Notes under the pieces: generated by a model
Databases searched by the model: none
Told to the model about the DNA's origin: nothing
Seen by the model: only the letters and a program-made list of their open reading frames with translations
Position numbers and translations under genes: made by a program
Source of the DNA: a virus
IMG/VR virus record: IMGVR_UViG_3300035698_012329
Location: 1-24,578 of that record
Strand: one strand, 5' to 3'
DNA length: 24,578 nucleotides
Shown: one piece after another, positions 1 to 6,600 of the stretch
Numbering within the stretch: position 1 is the first letter of the stretch
Layout: each line of letters begins with the position of its first letter

Positions 1-1
1 C

Positions 2-25
2 GAAATCGTAGAGCCGATGCGATAA
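2..25 (+). CDS. C-terminal tail of an upstream gene (partial, possibly portal)
   Basis: The frame starting at base 2 reads seven sense codons (EIVEPMR) and then TAA at 23-25, eight bases before the GTG of the minor head protein. In gpF-type phages the gene before the minor head protein is the portal protein, so this may be its last residues. The alternative frame starting at base 1 stays open to a TGA at 82-84 and would overlap the next gene. Too little is visible to name the protein. Confidence 0.3.
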   Translation, partial: EIVEPMR

Positions 26-32
26 TCGAGCC

Positions 33-917
33 GTGTCGGTCGCTCAGGTTCTCAAACGTCATGACGACTTCGCCGATTCACTGATCGAGCGCTTCGACTC
101 TCGGATTCGGGTTCTAGCCCTTCGCGCGTCCGTCAGGGCTTCTAACGAGATCCGGGAGCGTCTAACCCTCACGCAAGGCGCTCAGGGCGCTCTGATCGCT
201 CCCACGGCGGCGAATCAGGTAGTTCTACGCCAAGCAGACAAGATCTTTTTGAAGCATCTTCGCGAGCTTGGCTATACGACCACGGTCCAAGGCTTCGCCC
301 GTCAGTTCCCGCGTCAGCTCAAGTTCATTCCCGAGATCTTCGGCGAGATCAACAAAACCTTAGTGACGCCTCTCCCGGTTCCGACCTTCGGGCCAGATCA
401 GAATCGGTTCTTCGGCTCGCTCACGATCAACGCTCAAAGGACACTGGAAACCGAGGCGGCTCGCGTCGCCGGGCTCATGGTCGAGCAGACGCTCGCGACG
501 GTCGGCGCGGTTCGATTCGAGACGTATCTTGAGGCGATTGCGACCACGGCGGGACGGCTACAGCCTCACGTCTCGGCGCTCGCCGCTACGACGTTCTCAT
601 CGTTTTTTCGGAACGTGAACAAAGCCGCTTTCGACTCGGTTCAGGAAGGTTTCGACGAAGGCGAAGAGTTGCTGTATGTTTTCAATGGCCCTAAGGACAA
701 GCTCAACCGGCCATTTTGTCGCGAGGTGTTGCACGCTAACCGCCCGCGAACCGAGGCTGAGATCAACGATCTCGACAATCGGAGCAAGCTCGGCCCGGTC
801 TTTCTTGCGGCGGGCGGGTTCAACTGTCGGCACGTTTGGATCGTGGCGACTCGGAACGGCCGCATCCTGACGCGGCGCTCGAAAGACAAGCACCGCCCCC
901 GGCGCGGTAAGGCTTAG
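33..917 (+). CDS. Minor head / head morphogenesis protein, Mu gpF-like
   Basis: Members of this family sit at or near the portal in the capsid and are needed for head assembly; some are ejected with the DNA. The 294-residue protein has a long helical, charged N-terminal two thirds and a compact C-terminal domain. That domain has the family's Cys/His signature: FC near residue 232, then a GG-F-N-C-R-H-V-W block around C265. The start is GTG at 33, with an in-frame TAG at 9-11 upstream; an adjacent frame ends at 23-25. Downstream it converges with a minus-strand gene, and the two stop codons interlock at 914-917. Its position ahead of neck genes supports the call. Known of the family: gpF-type C-terminal domain. 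Inferred: exact role in this phage. Confidence 0.75.
   Translation: MSVAQVLKRHDDFADSLIERFDSRIRVLALRASVRASNEIRERLTLTQGAQGALIAPTAANQVVLRQADKIFLKHLRELGYTTTVQGFARQFPRQLKFIPEIFGEINKTLVTPLPVPTFGPDQNRFFGSLTINAQRTLETEAARVAGLMVEQTLATVGAVRFETYLEAIATTAGRLQPHVSALAATTFSSFFRNVNKAAFDSVQEGFDEGEELLYVFNGPKDKLNRPFCREVLHANRPRTEAEINDLDNRSKLGPVFLAAGGFNCRHVWIVATRNGRILTRRSKDKHRPRRGKA
881..908 (-). terminator. Possible minus-strand terminator inside the end of the minor head gene
   Basis: Read on the minus strand, ACCGC, a 7-nt loop and GCGGT form a short hairpin (892-908), followed by GCTTGTCTTT. It lies just past the stop of the minus-strand gene ending at 914 and could end that transcript. The stem is only 5 bp and the T tract is imperfect. 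Confidence 0.3.
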
Positions 918-1108
918 CAGCGAGCCCAGGGCTCGACGCGGGCGCGGGCCTCGGCGTAGATCTTGCCGAGGGTCCGGTCGTAGTCTTTGGCGTAGATCGT
1001 GACGCAGCGTTGCCGATCGGTCCGGTTGTCGAGCGAGTAGTGAACGCGGGCTTTGTTGGTTCCGTCGGTCACGTGATACTTGTTGAAGCGGATGGTTTTG
1101 GTGGTCAT
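914..1108 (-). CDS. Small basic hypothetical protein
   Basis: A 64-residue, Lys/Arg-rich protein with no family I recognise. The sequence is consistent with a small mixed alpha/beta protein (alternating hydrophobics in RVHYSLDN and CVTIYAK). Support for it being a gene comes from context: a near-consensus sigma-70 promoter (TTGACT, 18 nt, TATACT) ends about 25 bp upstream, and an AGAGAGG ribosome-binding site sits 11 nt before the ATG. It converges on the minor head gene with overlapping stop codons. Being transcribed against the late operon suggests expression at a different time, for example from a prophage. No function is assigned. Confidence 0.6.
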   Translation of the reverse strand: MTTKTIRFNKYHVTDGTNKARVHYSLDNRTDRQRCVTIYAKDYDRTLGKIYAEARARVEPWARC

Positions 1109-1119
1109 GGTTTTCTTTC

Positions 1120-1141
1120 CCTCTCTATATATAGTATAGCA
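1120..1141. repeat. 22-bp direct repeat, copy 1 (promoter block)
   Basis: Identical to 2128-2149. It contains the -10 box and ribosome-binding site of promoter P1; flanking bases, including the -35 boxes, differ between the two copies. Confidence 0.9.
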
Positions 1142-1162
1142 TACAGACTACGATATAGTCAA
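1120..1162 (-). promoter_or_regulatory. Sigma-70 promoter P1 for the 64-residue gene
   Basis: On the minus strand the -35 TTGACT (1157-1162) and -10 TATACT (1133-1138) are separated by 18 nt. The -10 and the start of the transcript lie in a 22-bp block (1120-1141) repeated exactly at 2128-2149. The block ends with AGAGAGG, which serves as the ribosome-binding site, so promoter and translation signal were copied together. Confidence 0.75.
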
Positions 1163-1185
1163 CAATCAGGCAAAGAAAACCGCCC

Positions 1186-1377
1186 CTATTCGGTCCGCAT
1201 CGCGAGCCGAATCGACTCGATCGCCTGCTGATAGAGAGCCGTCATTTTTAGGCCGTGCTCATCGTCGCCGAGCCCGTCCATGAGATCGCCCGCGAAGTTC
1301 TCGATCGCGACGCGAACCGTCATGGCTTCGCCTTCGGTCAGGCGCTCGCCGTTGATATAGATCGTCGGTTCAGGCAT
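1186..1377 (-). CDS. Small acidic hypothetical protein
   Basis: A 63-residue acidic protein, predicted mostly helical after a short beta start (TIYINGERL). The pattern L-T-E-G-E-A-M-T-V-R-V-A with a following amphipathic helix is of a kind I have seen in small phage proteins, but I cannot attach a function. The ATG lies 3 nt after the stop codon of the 245-residue gene upstream (TAA GCC ATG), so the two are almost certainly translated from one mRNA made at promoter P2. It ends about 23 bp before the -35 box of P1. Confidence 0.65.
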   Translation of the reverse strand: MPEPTIYINGERLTEGEAMTVRVAIENFAGDLMDGLGDDEHGLKMTALYQQAIESIRLAMRTE

Positions 1378-1380
1378 GGC

Positions 1381-2118
1381 TTAGGCAACCTCCGCGTAGT
1401 ATCCGAGCTTGTCGAGTGCGTTACCGATATGGTGATCGGCGGGAATCCCGGCTTGCTCTTTGAGGTGAGCGTGCCAGATCGCGCGGGCTTCGTTCGTGCT
1501 CTCCCAAGCTTTCATTCCGACTGCCGCGCCGAATTTGCAGTCTTGAGCTAGCCGGTTGGCGCGTTGGCGAAGTTCGGCGTCTCCCATCGGCTCACGATCG
1601 AGGCGGCAAGCGCTCAGGGCGAAGAACGCTTTCCGGCCGTCCGAGAGTTCTAGACCGACTCGGCGGTTTGAGCGGTCCGGCGTGTTGTAGCCCTTGCGGT
1701 AGAAGTGCCCATGAGCCCCGATCCAGAACACGCGCCCTCGCGTTCCCTTCGGGTAGCTTTCGCCCTTATGCTTGGCGTTGCGGATCAGCCTCAACTCGGT
1801 TCCGATCTCGGCGTTCTGCGGCTCGAAAGTGTCGTTATGCTCGGCTTCCCGGATCGTGCCGAAAATGTAGTCGGCGAAGGCAGCGACCGCTTTTTCGACG
1901 ATCTCGACCGTCGGATCACATAGGGGAGTTGAGTCGATGTAGCCCTTCGCCCATCCGGCGAAGCGTGTCGAGCCGGTCAGCTTCTTTCCGAACGTCCCGG
2001 TCGTCTCATCGAAGAACGCGGCGTAGAAGTCGCTATCGTGATATCCGTTATCCTCCCAAGTGCAGAGCCGGTATTTGGCGGAAGTGAGTTGTAGGGGGAA
2101 GGTTTTGGTTTCGGTCAT
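1381..2118 (-). CDS. Hypothetical protein, first gene of the P2 minus-strand unit
   Basis: A 245-residue protein I do not recognise. The N-terminal half (to about residue 90) is rich in aromatic residues. A basic, Gly-rich central part (about 105-170: GTELRLIRN, KGTRGRVFWIG, GRKAFFALSACRL) looks like a small beta-barrel of the SH3/KOW kind. The C-terminal third is helical and acidic. I chose ATG 2118 rather than an upstream in-frame start at 2169 because the latter lies upstream of the -10 box and would not be transcribed. AGAGAGG sits 9 nt before this ATG. It is coupled to the 63-residue gene downstream. Possible roles such as superinfection control are guesses from its opposing orientation. 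Confidence 0.7.
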   Translation of the reverse strand: MTETKTFPLQLTSAKYRLCTWEDNGYHDSDFYAAFFDETTGTFGKKLTGSTRFAGWAKGYIDSTPLCDPTVEIVEKAVAAFADYIFGTIREAEHNDTFEPQNAEIGTELRLIRNAKHKGESYPKGTRGRVFWIGAHGHFYRKGYNTPDRSNRRVGLELSDGRKAFFALSACRLDREPMGDAELRQRANRLAQDCKFGAAVGMKAWESTNEARAIWHAHLKEQAGIPADHHIGNALDKLGYYAEVA

Positions 2119-2127
2119 TCTGTTTTG

Positions 2128-2149
2128 CCTCTCTATATATAGTATAGCA
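2128..2149. repeat. 22-bp direct repeat, copy 2 (promoter block)
   Basis: Identical to 1120-1141, in the same orientation, about 1 kb apart. It carries the -10 box and ribosome-binding site of promoter P2. Confidence 0.9.
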
Positions 2150-2169
2150 AACGTGGTACACCATGTCAA
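2128..2169 (-). promoter_or_regulatory. Near-consensus sigma-70 promoter P2
   Basis: On the minus strand: perfect -35 TTGACA (2164-2169), a 17-nt spacer and -10 TATACT (2141-2146), followed by the 22-bp block shared with P1. The -35 box overlaps the ATG (2163) of the plus-strand resolvase gene, so polymerase bound here would cover that start. This is the best promoter in the window. Confidence 0.85.
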
Positions 2170-2528
2170 CTACAATCAGCATTGAAATCGAAGGTCCGAT
2201 CCCGTCGAAGAAAAACCAGTGGGGGAAGCGGCGCGGCGGCGTCGGCTTGCCAGCTCAGGCGCGGGCCGAAGTGGACGCGATCACGTGGCGGATCATCGCG
2301 GCTTGGGGCAAGCGTCCTATGGTTCGGAACGAACGGATCACCTTTCGTTTCTGGTCACCACGCAAGGATCGCGATAACCTGTACACAACGGTTCTCGATT
2401 GCATGGCGGCGGCAAACATGATAGAAGACGACCGGGCCGAAGCGATGAACGGCGAGCACGTCCTGACGCCGCTCATTCGAGATCGACGCGAGCGAGTAGT
2501 GATCGAAGTTGAACGATGCCACTTGTGA
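2163..2528 (+). CDS. RusA-family Holliday junction resolvase / endonuclease
   Basis: RusA enzymes are small dimeric, metal-dependent nucleases that cut four-way DNA junctions, here probably clearing branched phage DNA before packaging. The 121-residue protein has the family order: a beta strand then P-S-K-K-N (14-18), a central D-x-D-N (D69, D71, N72) and N-M-I-E-D-D (D89, D90), matching the metal-binding aspartates. The basic residue four places after the second Asp in E. coli RusA (Lys76) is Thr75 here. The length matches the family. The ATG overlaps the -35 box of the opposing promoter P2, and the 3' end overlaps the next gene by 13 nt. It sits among head and neck genes rather than in a replication module. 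Confidence 0.85.
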   Translation: MSTTISIEIEGPIPSKKNQWGKRRGGVGLPAQARAEVDAITWRIIAAWGKRPMVRNERITFRFWSPRKDRDNLYTTVLDCMAAANMIEDDRAEAMNGEHVLTPLIRDRRERVVIEVERCHL

Positions 2529-3352
2529 TCCGAAACCGTAGGGGAGCGCCTTCGAAAGTGATTGTCGAGCGCCTGACGGCGTTCCGGCCAACGCAGAGCG
2601 ATCTAACGGCGATGGCTGTTTTGCTTCAATCGCGCACGCTGGAACGCACCGGATCAGGGATCGATAAGGATGGCGCACCGTTCGCCGACTATTCGACGAC
2701 GGGGCCGATTTACGTCGATATTGGCGCGAAGAGCGGGCGGCGCACCACGAAACAGAAAGTCTCGGCGGCTAAGCGGTTCGCTCGCAAGGTCGGGATCTCA
2801 ACCTCGATTCTTGGAAAGGCCCGCAAGGTCAAGAGCAAGGCGGAAAAAGCGGCCGATCGGTTGAAGGTCAAGACGGCGGGCGGCTCGAATCCGGGGCTCG
2901 ATCGAATCCGGGAGATCTATCAGGGGCCGTTCCGGCGCATCAACCCGGATCGGAAGAAAGGCGGCGTCACTCCCATCGGCGGCATTACGCCGGGCGGCTA
3001 TCTCAAGGCGGCGAGCTACAAGGATTTCAAGTTCAACATTCTAGGCCGGTCGGCGGTCGATCTGTTCGGCCATCGAGCCCCGCACATGATGCAACAGCTT
3101 GTCGTAAAGCTACAGGGATCGGGAACGGCTGTGAAGCCGCGCGAATCGCCCGCGCCGAGCAAGTCCGTATCCACGAAGGCGAGCGCCGTTCTGCTAGGCT
3201 TTTTCGGAGAGATCGTAGGTCAGGCTCTCGCTCATGCCGAGGGGCGCGGAAACCTCCCGAGACGCGACTTTTTCGGCATTGGGCGCGGCGACTCGAAGAG
3301 CATGATCGACGAACTTTTGAGGCGGGTCCGAATCCGTCAAAACAGGCTGTGA
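2516..3352 (+). CDS. Neck / virion morphogenesis protein (Mu gpG or HK97 gp10-like)
   Basis: A 278-residue, strongly basic protein. The N-terminal part contains the pattern expected in this class: a helix, R-T-x-E-R-T-G-S-G-I, then D-G-A-P-F-A-D-Y-S (about residues 40-60). The C-terminal part has A-L-A-H-A-E-G-R-G, then L-P-R-R-D-F-F-G and an amphipathic helix, the typical end of tail-completion or neck proteins. The middle is an unusually long Lys/Arg-rich insertion (about 65-150) that may contact DNA or scaffold. It overlaps the resolvase gene by 13 nt and is followed after 3 nt by the probable tail terminator. Assignment rests on motif shape and gene order. Confidence 0.6.
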   Translation: MPLVIRNRRGAPSKVIVERLTAFRPTQSDLTAMAVLLQSRTLERTGSGIDKDGAPFADYSTTGPIYVDIGAKSGRRTTKQKVSAAKRFARKVGISTSILGKARKVKSKAEKAADRLKVKTAGGSNPGLDRIREIYQGPFRRINPDRKKGGVTPIGGITPGGYLKAASYKDFKFNILGRSAVDLFGHRAPHMMQQLVVKLQGSGTAVKPRESPAPSKSVSTKASAVLLGFFGEIVGQALAHAEGRGNLPRRDFFGIGRGDSKSMIDELLRRVRIRQNRL

Positions 3353-3355
3353 GAT

Positions 3356-3904
3356 ATGGCGCGCGAACTCATCAACACACCGAAAGCACTCCTAGACGGG
3401 GTGTATGATCGCCTCTCCGATCCGACCAACGGCTATAACCCGATCGTCGAACAGCTCGGCGACGCGAACGGCGTCACCTTCGGGACCGATATCAACTTCG
3501 ACGCGGGATCGGGGAACTTCTTCCGGGCTCGCTTGTCGGCTGAGGGTGTGATGAAATCGGGGCGTCACATCTTCCCTCAGATGACGCTTTTTTTAGAGGC
3601 CCTAAGAGCGACGAATCGGATCAAGTCTCAGACGTTCTTCGGGGAGATCACCGTAGGGGTAGACGTGTTTTTGACGGACGGAAGGCAGCAACCGCCCGAC
3701 GAACAAGAGATCGTGAAAGCTACCGTTTCGGCGGCTCTCATGACGATATTCGGGGACATCGACGATCGGAGCTGGGGCGACGATGAGATCACGTTCTCGA
3801 ATAGCTATGCTGCAAATTTCGAGGCCCTTCGCTTCGACGGTCACAATTGGCTCGATGTCATCAGATTTCGAGCAACTTTCGAGTGTGGCCCGATCCCTGT
3901 TTAG
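3356..3904 (+). CDS. Probable tail terminator / tail completion protein
   Basis: A 182-residue acidic protein with alternating beta strands and helices and no clear motif. Small proteins between the neck protein and major tail protein are usually tail terminators (lambda gpU-like), which cap the tube and join it to the head. The segment with helices and a surface-exposed loop (about residues 60-135) and the beta-rich C terminus fit that fold only loosely. The ATG follows the preceding stop by 3 nt, giving tight coupling. Call by position, not by motif. Confidence 0.5.
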   Translation: MARELINTPKALLDGVYDRLSDPTNGYNPIVEQLGDANGVTFGTDINFDAGSGNFFRARLSAEGVMKSGRHIFPQMTLFLEALRATNRIKSQTFFGEITVGVDVFLTDGRQQPPDEQEIVKATVSAALMTIFGDIDDRSWGDDEITFSNSYAANFEALRFDGHNWLDVIRFRATFECGPIPV

Positions 3905-3928
3905 CCCCTGAGAGGATAGAGAGGATTC

Positions 3929-4351
3929 ATGGAAAAGAAAGCATACCGATTCATCGGAACCCGATCCGCCATCGCGGGGAAGGGCGGCTTTCGGCGCTAT
4001 GGTCAGAAATTCATGCTCACCGATGCCGAAGCGGACAGCTTCGTTTTTCGGCGGGGCGGCGTTCCTGCTGTGCCTGATGCCGATTGGGAAAAGGAATGGA
4101 AGGGGTGTGAGGTGCAATTGCCCGGCAGCGGGAAAGTTGGCGTCGAAGCGTTCGATCAGCCTTCCTCGCATCAAGACGCGCCCGAATCATTCAGTAGCCG
4201 GAAGAGCAATCTTGCCGGTCTCTATAACGAACTGGTCGCCTCGGCGGCTGGAAAGAGGGCGGCGAAACCCTCTGTGCAGTCGCAACCGGCGGCACCGGCA
4301 CCGGCACCGCCGCTACCCAAGTCGTCGAAAGACGTAGGGAAGGAGGGCTAA
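3929..4351 (+). CDS. Small hypothetical tail-region protein with Pro/Ala-rich end
   Basis: A 140-residue protein. The first about 60 residues form a compact domain with basic and aromatic residues (KKAYRFIGTR, GFRRYGQKF). The C-terminal 40 residues are low complexity, with alternating Ala and Pro and Lys, likely disordered. A GAGAGGATTC ribosome-binding site directly precedes the ATG. It ends 3 nt before the major tail protein GTG, and its last codons contain the AGGAGG used by that gene. Function unknown; a head-tail joining or tube-decorating role is possible from position. Confidence 0.65.
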   Translation: MEKKAYRFIGTRSAIAGKGGFRRYGQKFMLTDAEADSFVFRRGGVPAVPDADWEKEWKGCEVQLPGSGKVGVEAFDQPSSHQDAPESFSSRKSNLAGLYNELVASAAGKRAAKPSVQSQPAAPAPAPPLPKSSKDVGKEG

Positions 4352-4354
4352 GAC

Positions 4355-5593
4355 GTGGCAGGAAATCGCGTTTCAAACGTTAACCAGCTCGCGTACATGG
4401 AGATCCAGGGCGCGACGGGTGTAATCAACAACACTTCCGGGACGGCAGACGTAGCGGCGACTGATGCGGTTCGCATCGCTTCGCTTCGTCTCGGCAATCA
4501 GCGGGACCGGATCGAGACTCGAAACAAGACGGGAACCCGTTCGCGGAATGCCGGAACGGCGGGCCGTCGGCGTGCGCCGTGGTCGCTCGATCTCGATCTG
4601 AATCCGAGCGGCGTTCTCGGCACCGCGCCGGACTGTTTCGCGTTGCTGCAATCGGCTTTCGGTCAGGCGTTCTCGGCGGGCTCGGGAACGGCTACCATTA
4701 CGGGCGCTGCTGACAATGGCTCGGGAGCGATCCGGCTCACGGCAACCTCTCACGGGCTCACCACTGGCGATCACGTGTGGGTTTCGGCAGTTACCGGAAC
4801 CGTCGAAGCCAACGGCTTTTGGCGGGTGGTGGTCTCCGACGCGAACAACTTCGATTTGTACGGGTCGGTCTTTGCCGTCACCTACGTTTCGGGCGGCACC
4901 GCGAAGAAATCCACGATCGCGTGGGAGTTGTCCGATGCTTGCGTCCCCATGACTCTGTGGGATTTCGTCGGCGTCGCTTCCGCCGAACAGCAAGCGGGCG
5001 TCAATCTGATTCCCTCTGTTGTTCGCTTCGTCATGGGCGAAGATCAACTTCGGCTGGAAGCCGAGGGCGTGGGCGGTTGGTCGCTGTCGAACAACGGATT
5101 CGCGGCGGCTTCGACCACTGAGAAAGCGGGCCTGACTTCGTTTCCGAGCGAGCCATCGAGCCCGGTCACGAACGGTGGGATCATTCAAGGCACGATCGGC
5201 GCTTTGGTGATCGACGGAATCAACATGTCCACCGTTAGCCGGGTCGTCGTCACGTTCAATACGGGCGTGGTGGTGGACGAAAACGATTGGAACTCCAATC
5301 TTCCGGCCGATTTCGAGGCCGATAATCGGACCGTCAGCATCGAGATCACGCTGAAAGAAACCACCGGAACCGCGATCAACAATGTGAAAGCGAAATCTCT
5401 CGCCGGGACTCCCGTCGATGTTTGGATCAGGAGCGGCAACACCGAAGGCAACGCCTTCGGGTGGTTCCTAGAGAACGTCGAATTCACGCCGCATGAGCGT
5501 TCCGACGGCGAGCGCTCTATGAACGTCGATCTCTCGGGTCAGGCAACCGCCGACGCGGGCTCGATCAATGAGCTAGCCATGTTTGCAGGCTAG
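4355..5593 (+). CDS. Major tail (tube) protein with inserted beta module
   Basis: Tube subunit that polymerises around the tape measure. The 412-residue protein is beta-rich, low in Lys and Cys, and is placed directly before the chaperone pair and tape measure, the standard position. Residues about 114-186 hold an extra module (S-H-G-L-T-T-G-D, then E-A-N-G-F-W, then F-D-L-Y-G-S) also found in the hub and the 1329-residue tip protein; databases often label such phage modules E1 FCCH-like, from memory. The GTG start is fixed by AGGAGGG 7 nt upstream (4341-4347). The insertion likely decorates the tube surface. A strong hairpin follows the stop. Confidence 0.75.
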   Translation: MAGNRVSNVNQLAYMEIQGATGVINNTSGTADVAATDAVRIASLRLGNQRDRIETRNKTGTRSRNAGTAGRRRAPWSLDLDLNPSGVLGTAPDCFALLQSAFGQAFSAGSGTATITGAADNGSGAIRLTATSHGLTTGDHVWVSAVTGTVEANGFWRVVVSDANNFDLYGSVFAVTYVSGGTAKKSTIAWELSDACVPMTLWDFVGVASAEQQAGVNLIPSVVRFVMGEDQLRLEAEGVGGWSLSNNGFAAASTTEKAGLTSFPSEPSSPVTNGGIIQGTIGALVIDGINMSTVSRVVVTFNTGVVVDENDWNSNLPADFEADNRTVSIEITLKETTGTAINNVKAKSLAGTPVDVWIRSGNTEGNAFGWFLENVEFTPHERSDGERSMNVDLSGQATADAGSINELAMFAG

Positions 5594-5600
5594 TAGCTTC

Positions 5601-5629
5601 GGAGGGGGCCGCGCCTTGCGGCCTCTTCC
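5601..5629 (+). other. 12-bp stem-loop after the major tail gene
   Basis: Bases 5601-5612 pair fully with 5618-5629 (two G-U pairs) around a 5-nt loop. No T tract follows, so it is not a classic terminator. It may protect the 3' end of the abundant tail-protein message or partly reduce read-through into the chaperones. Confidence 0.6.
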
Positions 5630-5653
5630 ACAACATCAGCGAAGGTGAACGGA

Positions 5654-6232
5654 ATGGCTTACAGAATCAAAAGAACGGCAGACAAATTTCAGACGACGGA
5701 AGCGCCCGGCTTGATCGTCACGCTCCGGCGTTGGTCGGATCGCGAACGAATGGCGATGCAAGATGAGATCGCCGACCTCAATCAAAGCTCTGTTGCGATT
5801 TTGGACGAATTGCAACCCCTACAGGATCGATGGAACGAATCAGACAAGTTCGCTCGGGACTGGTACAAAGAACACGGCGAAAACGTAGAGCCGGACTGGG
5901 AACAGTTCGCCGGAAAGCGACTCGCCGGGAGCGAGCGGGTTCACTTCCTGAACCTCTCAAACAAGATCACCATCGTTAACGCGGAAATTCGCGATCAGTG
6001 GATGACGAAGGGGATCGTTTCGATCGAGGGATTCGAGATCGAGGAAGGTCAAGAAACCCGTCAGGGCACGATCGATGAGTTCGTCGAATTCGCCGATGAT
6101 CCCGTGATCGCCGCCGTCTACAACCGGGTCCGGGTCTTGGCCGGTCTGTTCGGGGATGAGGAAAAAAACTCAGAGTCGCCTACCATTTCAGTCGAACCGG
6201 CGGCTGGCGAAACGAAAGGTTCGATTGCGTGA
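5654..6232 (+). CDS. Tail assembly chaperone, upstream frame (gpG-like)
   Basis: In siphophages a pair of chaperones, the short form and a frameshifted long form, coats the tape measure during tail assembly. This 192-residue, mainly helical, acidic protein lies between the major tail gene and the tape measure. I chose ATG 5654 over the in-frame GTG 5645 because GAAGGTG ends 6 nt before the ATG. The slippery heptamer A-AAA-AAC in this reading frame (6163-6169) is 20 codons before the stop. The last 20 residues (Ser/Glu/Ala-rich) are replaced when the frame shifts. Its stop overlaps the next frame's GTG. Confidence 0.75.
   Translation: MAYRIKRTADKFQTTEAPGLIVTLRRWSDRERMAMQDEIADLNQSSVAILDELQPLQDRWNESDKFARDWYKEHGENVEPDWEQFAGKRLAGSERVHFLNLSNKITIVNAEIRDQWMTKGIVSIEGFEIEEGQETRQGTIDEFVEFADDPVIAAVYNRVRVLAGLFGDEEKNSESPTISVEPAAGETKGSIA
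6163..6169 (+). other. Programmed -1 frameshift site A AAA AAC
   Basis: Codons read GAA AAA AAC in the zero frame, so the heptamer is A AAA AAC, a highly efficient bacterial -1 slip sequence. After slipping, translation continues from CTC at 6169 with no stop until 6597. A purine-rich, Shine-Dalgarno-like GGGGATGAGG lies just upstream, similar in idea to the E. coli dnaX stimulator. A weak TCGCC/GGCGA pairing downstream is possible. Confidence 0.85.
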
Positions 6233-6597
6233 AGTGTCGGCACTTCGGACACTACCACGGGCGGAACTGCCGCAAGTACCCAGAATTAGAGGCCCGCTGG
6301 AATGCGGATCTAAAACCGTGGTGGAGTCCGAGGTACGAAACTGCCGAGCAGAAACCTGTCGAGATCGAAGAGTTGGCGACGGCGGAATGTCCCGTCTCGC
6401 TCATCACTCAAGACTCGATAGACTTGCTGGAAAGGTTTTTCAGGATGCAGGCGGTCAAAGATGCCGTCGGCGTCGTTTCCGGGCCGGATGCAGATCCCGG
6501 AAAATGGCCTGCAAGGCTGGTCGATGCGTTGGTAGTGATTCAAGGCGAGCGAGACGCGGCTGAAGAAATTCGGCACCGGGTCAGCCGCAAGGGGTAG
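6229..6597 (+). CDS. Tail assembly chaperone, frameshifted C-terminal part (gpGT-like)
   Basis: As a stand-alone ORF this is 122 residues from a GTG overlapping the previous stop. However the same frame is open back to the slippery site at 6163-6169, so the main product is probably a -1 fusion: 172 residues from the upstream frame plus 142 from this one (314 in total). Only the fusion contains the first Cys of a C-V-K-C motif (TGC 6226-6228) that precedes C-R-K-Y-P, so it alone has the complete Cys/His cluster typical of small metal-binding phage domains. The rest is helical and acidic. It ends 3 nt before the tape measure GTG, as expected for the long chaperone. Confidence 0.75.
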   Translation: MKCRHFGHYHGRNCRKYPELEARWNADLKPWWSPRYETAEQKPVEIEELATAECPVSLITQDSIDLLERFFRMQAVKDAVGVVSGPDADPGKWPARLVDALVVIQGERDAAEEIRHRVSRKG

Positions 6598-6600
6598 AGC

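Noticed and set aside
2119-2169. Longer N terminus for the 245-residue protein from ATG 2169
   Set aside because: That codon lies in the -35 box of the promoter that makes the mRNA.
4373-5188. 271-residue minus-strand ORF opposite the major tail gene
   Set aside because: Arg-rich, low-complexity translation typical of an antisense shadow in G+C-rich DNA; no promoter or ribosome-binding site.
6156-6563. 135-residue plus-strand ORF over the chaperone junction
   Set aside because: It is the +1 frame, very Arg-rich; the -1 frame is the one reached from the slippery site.
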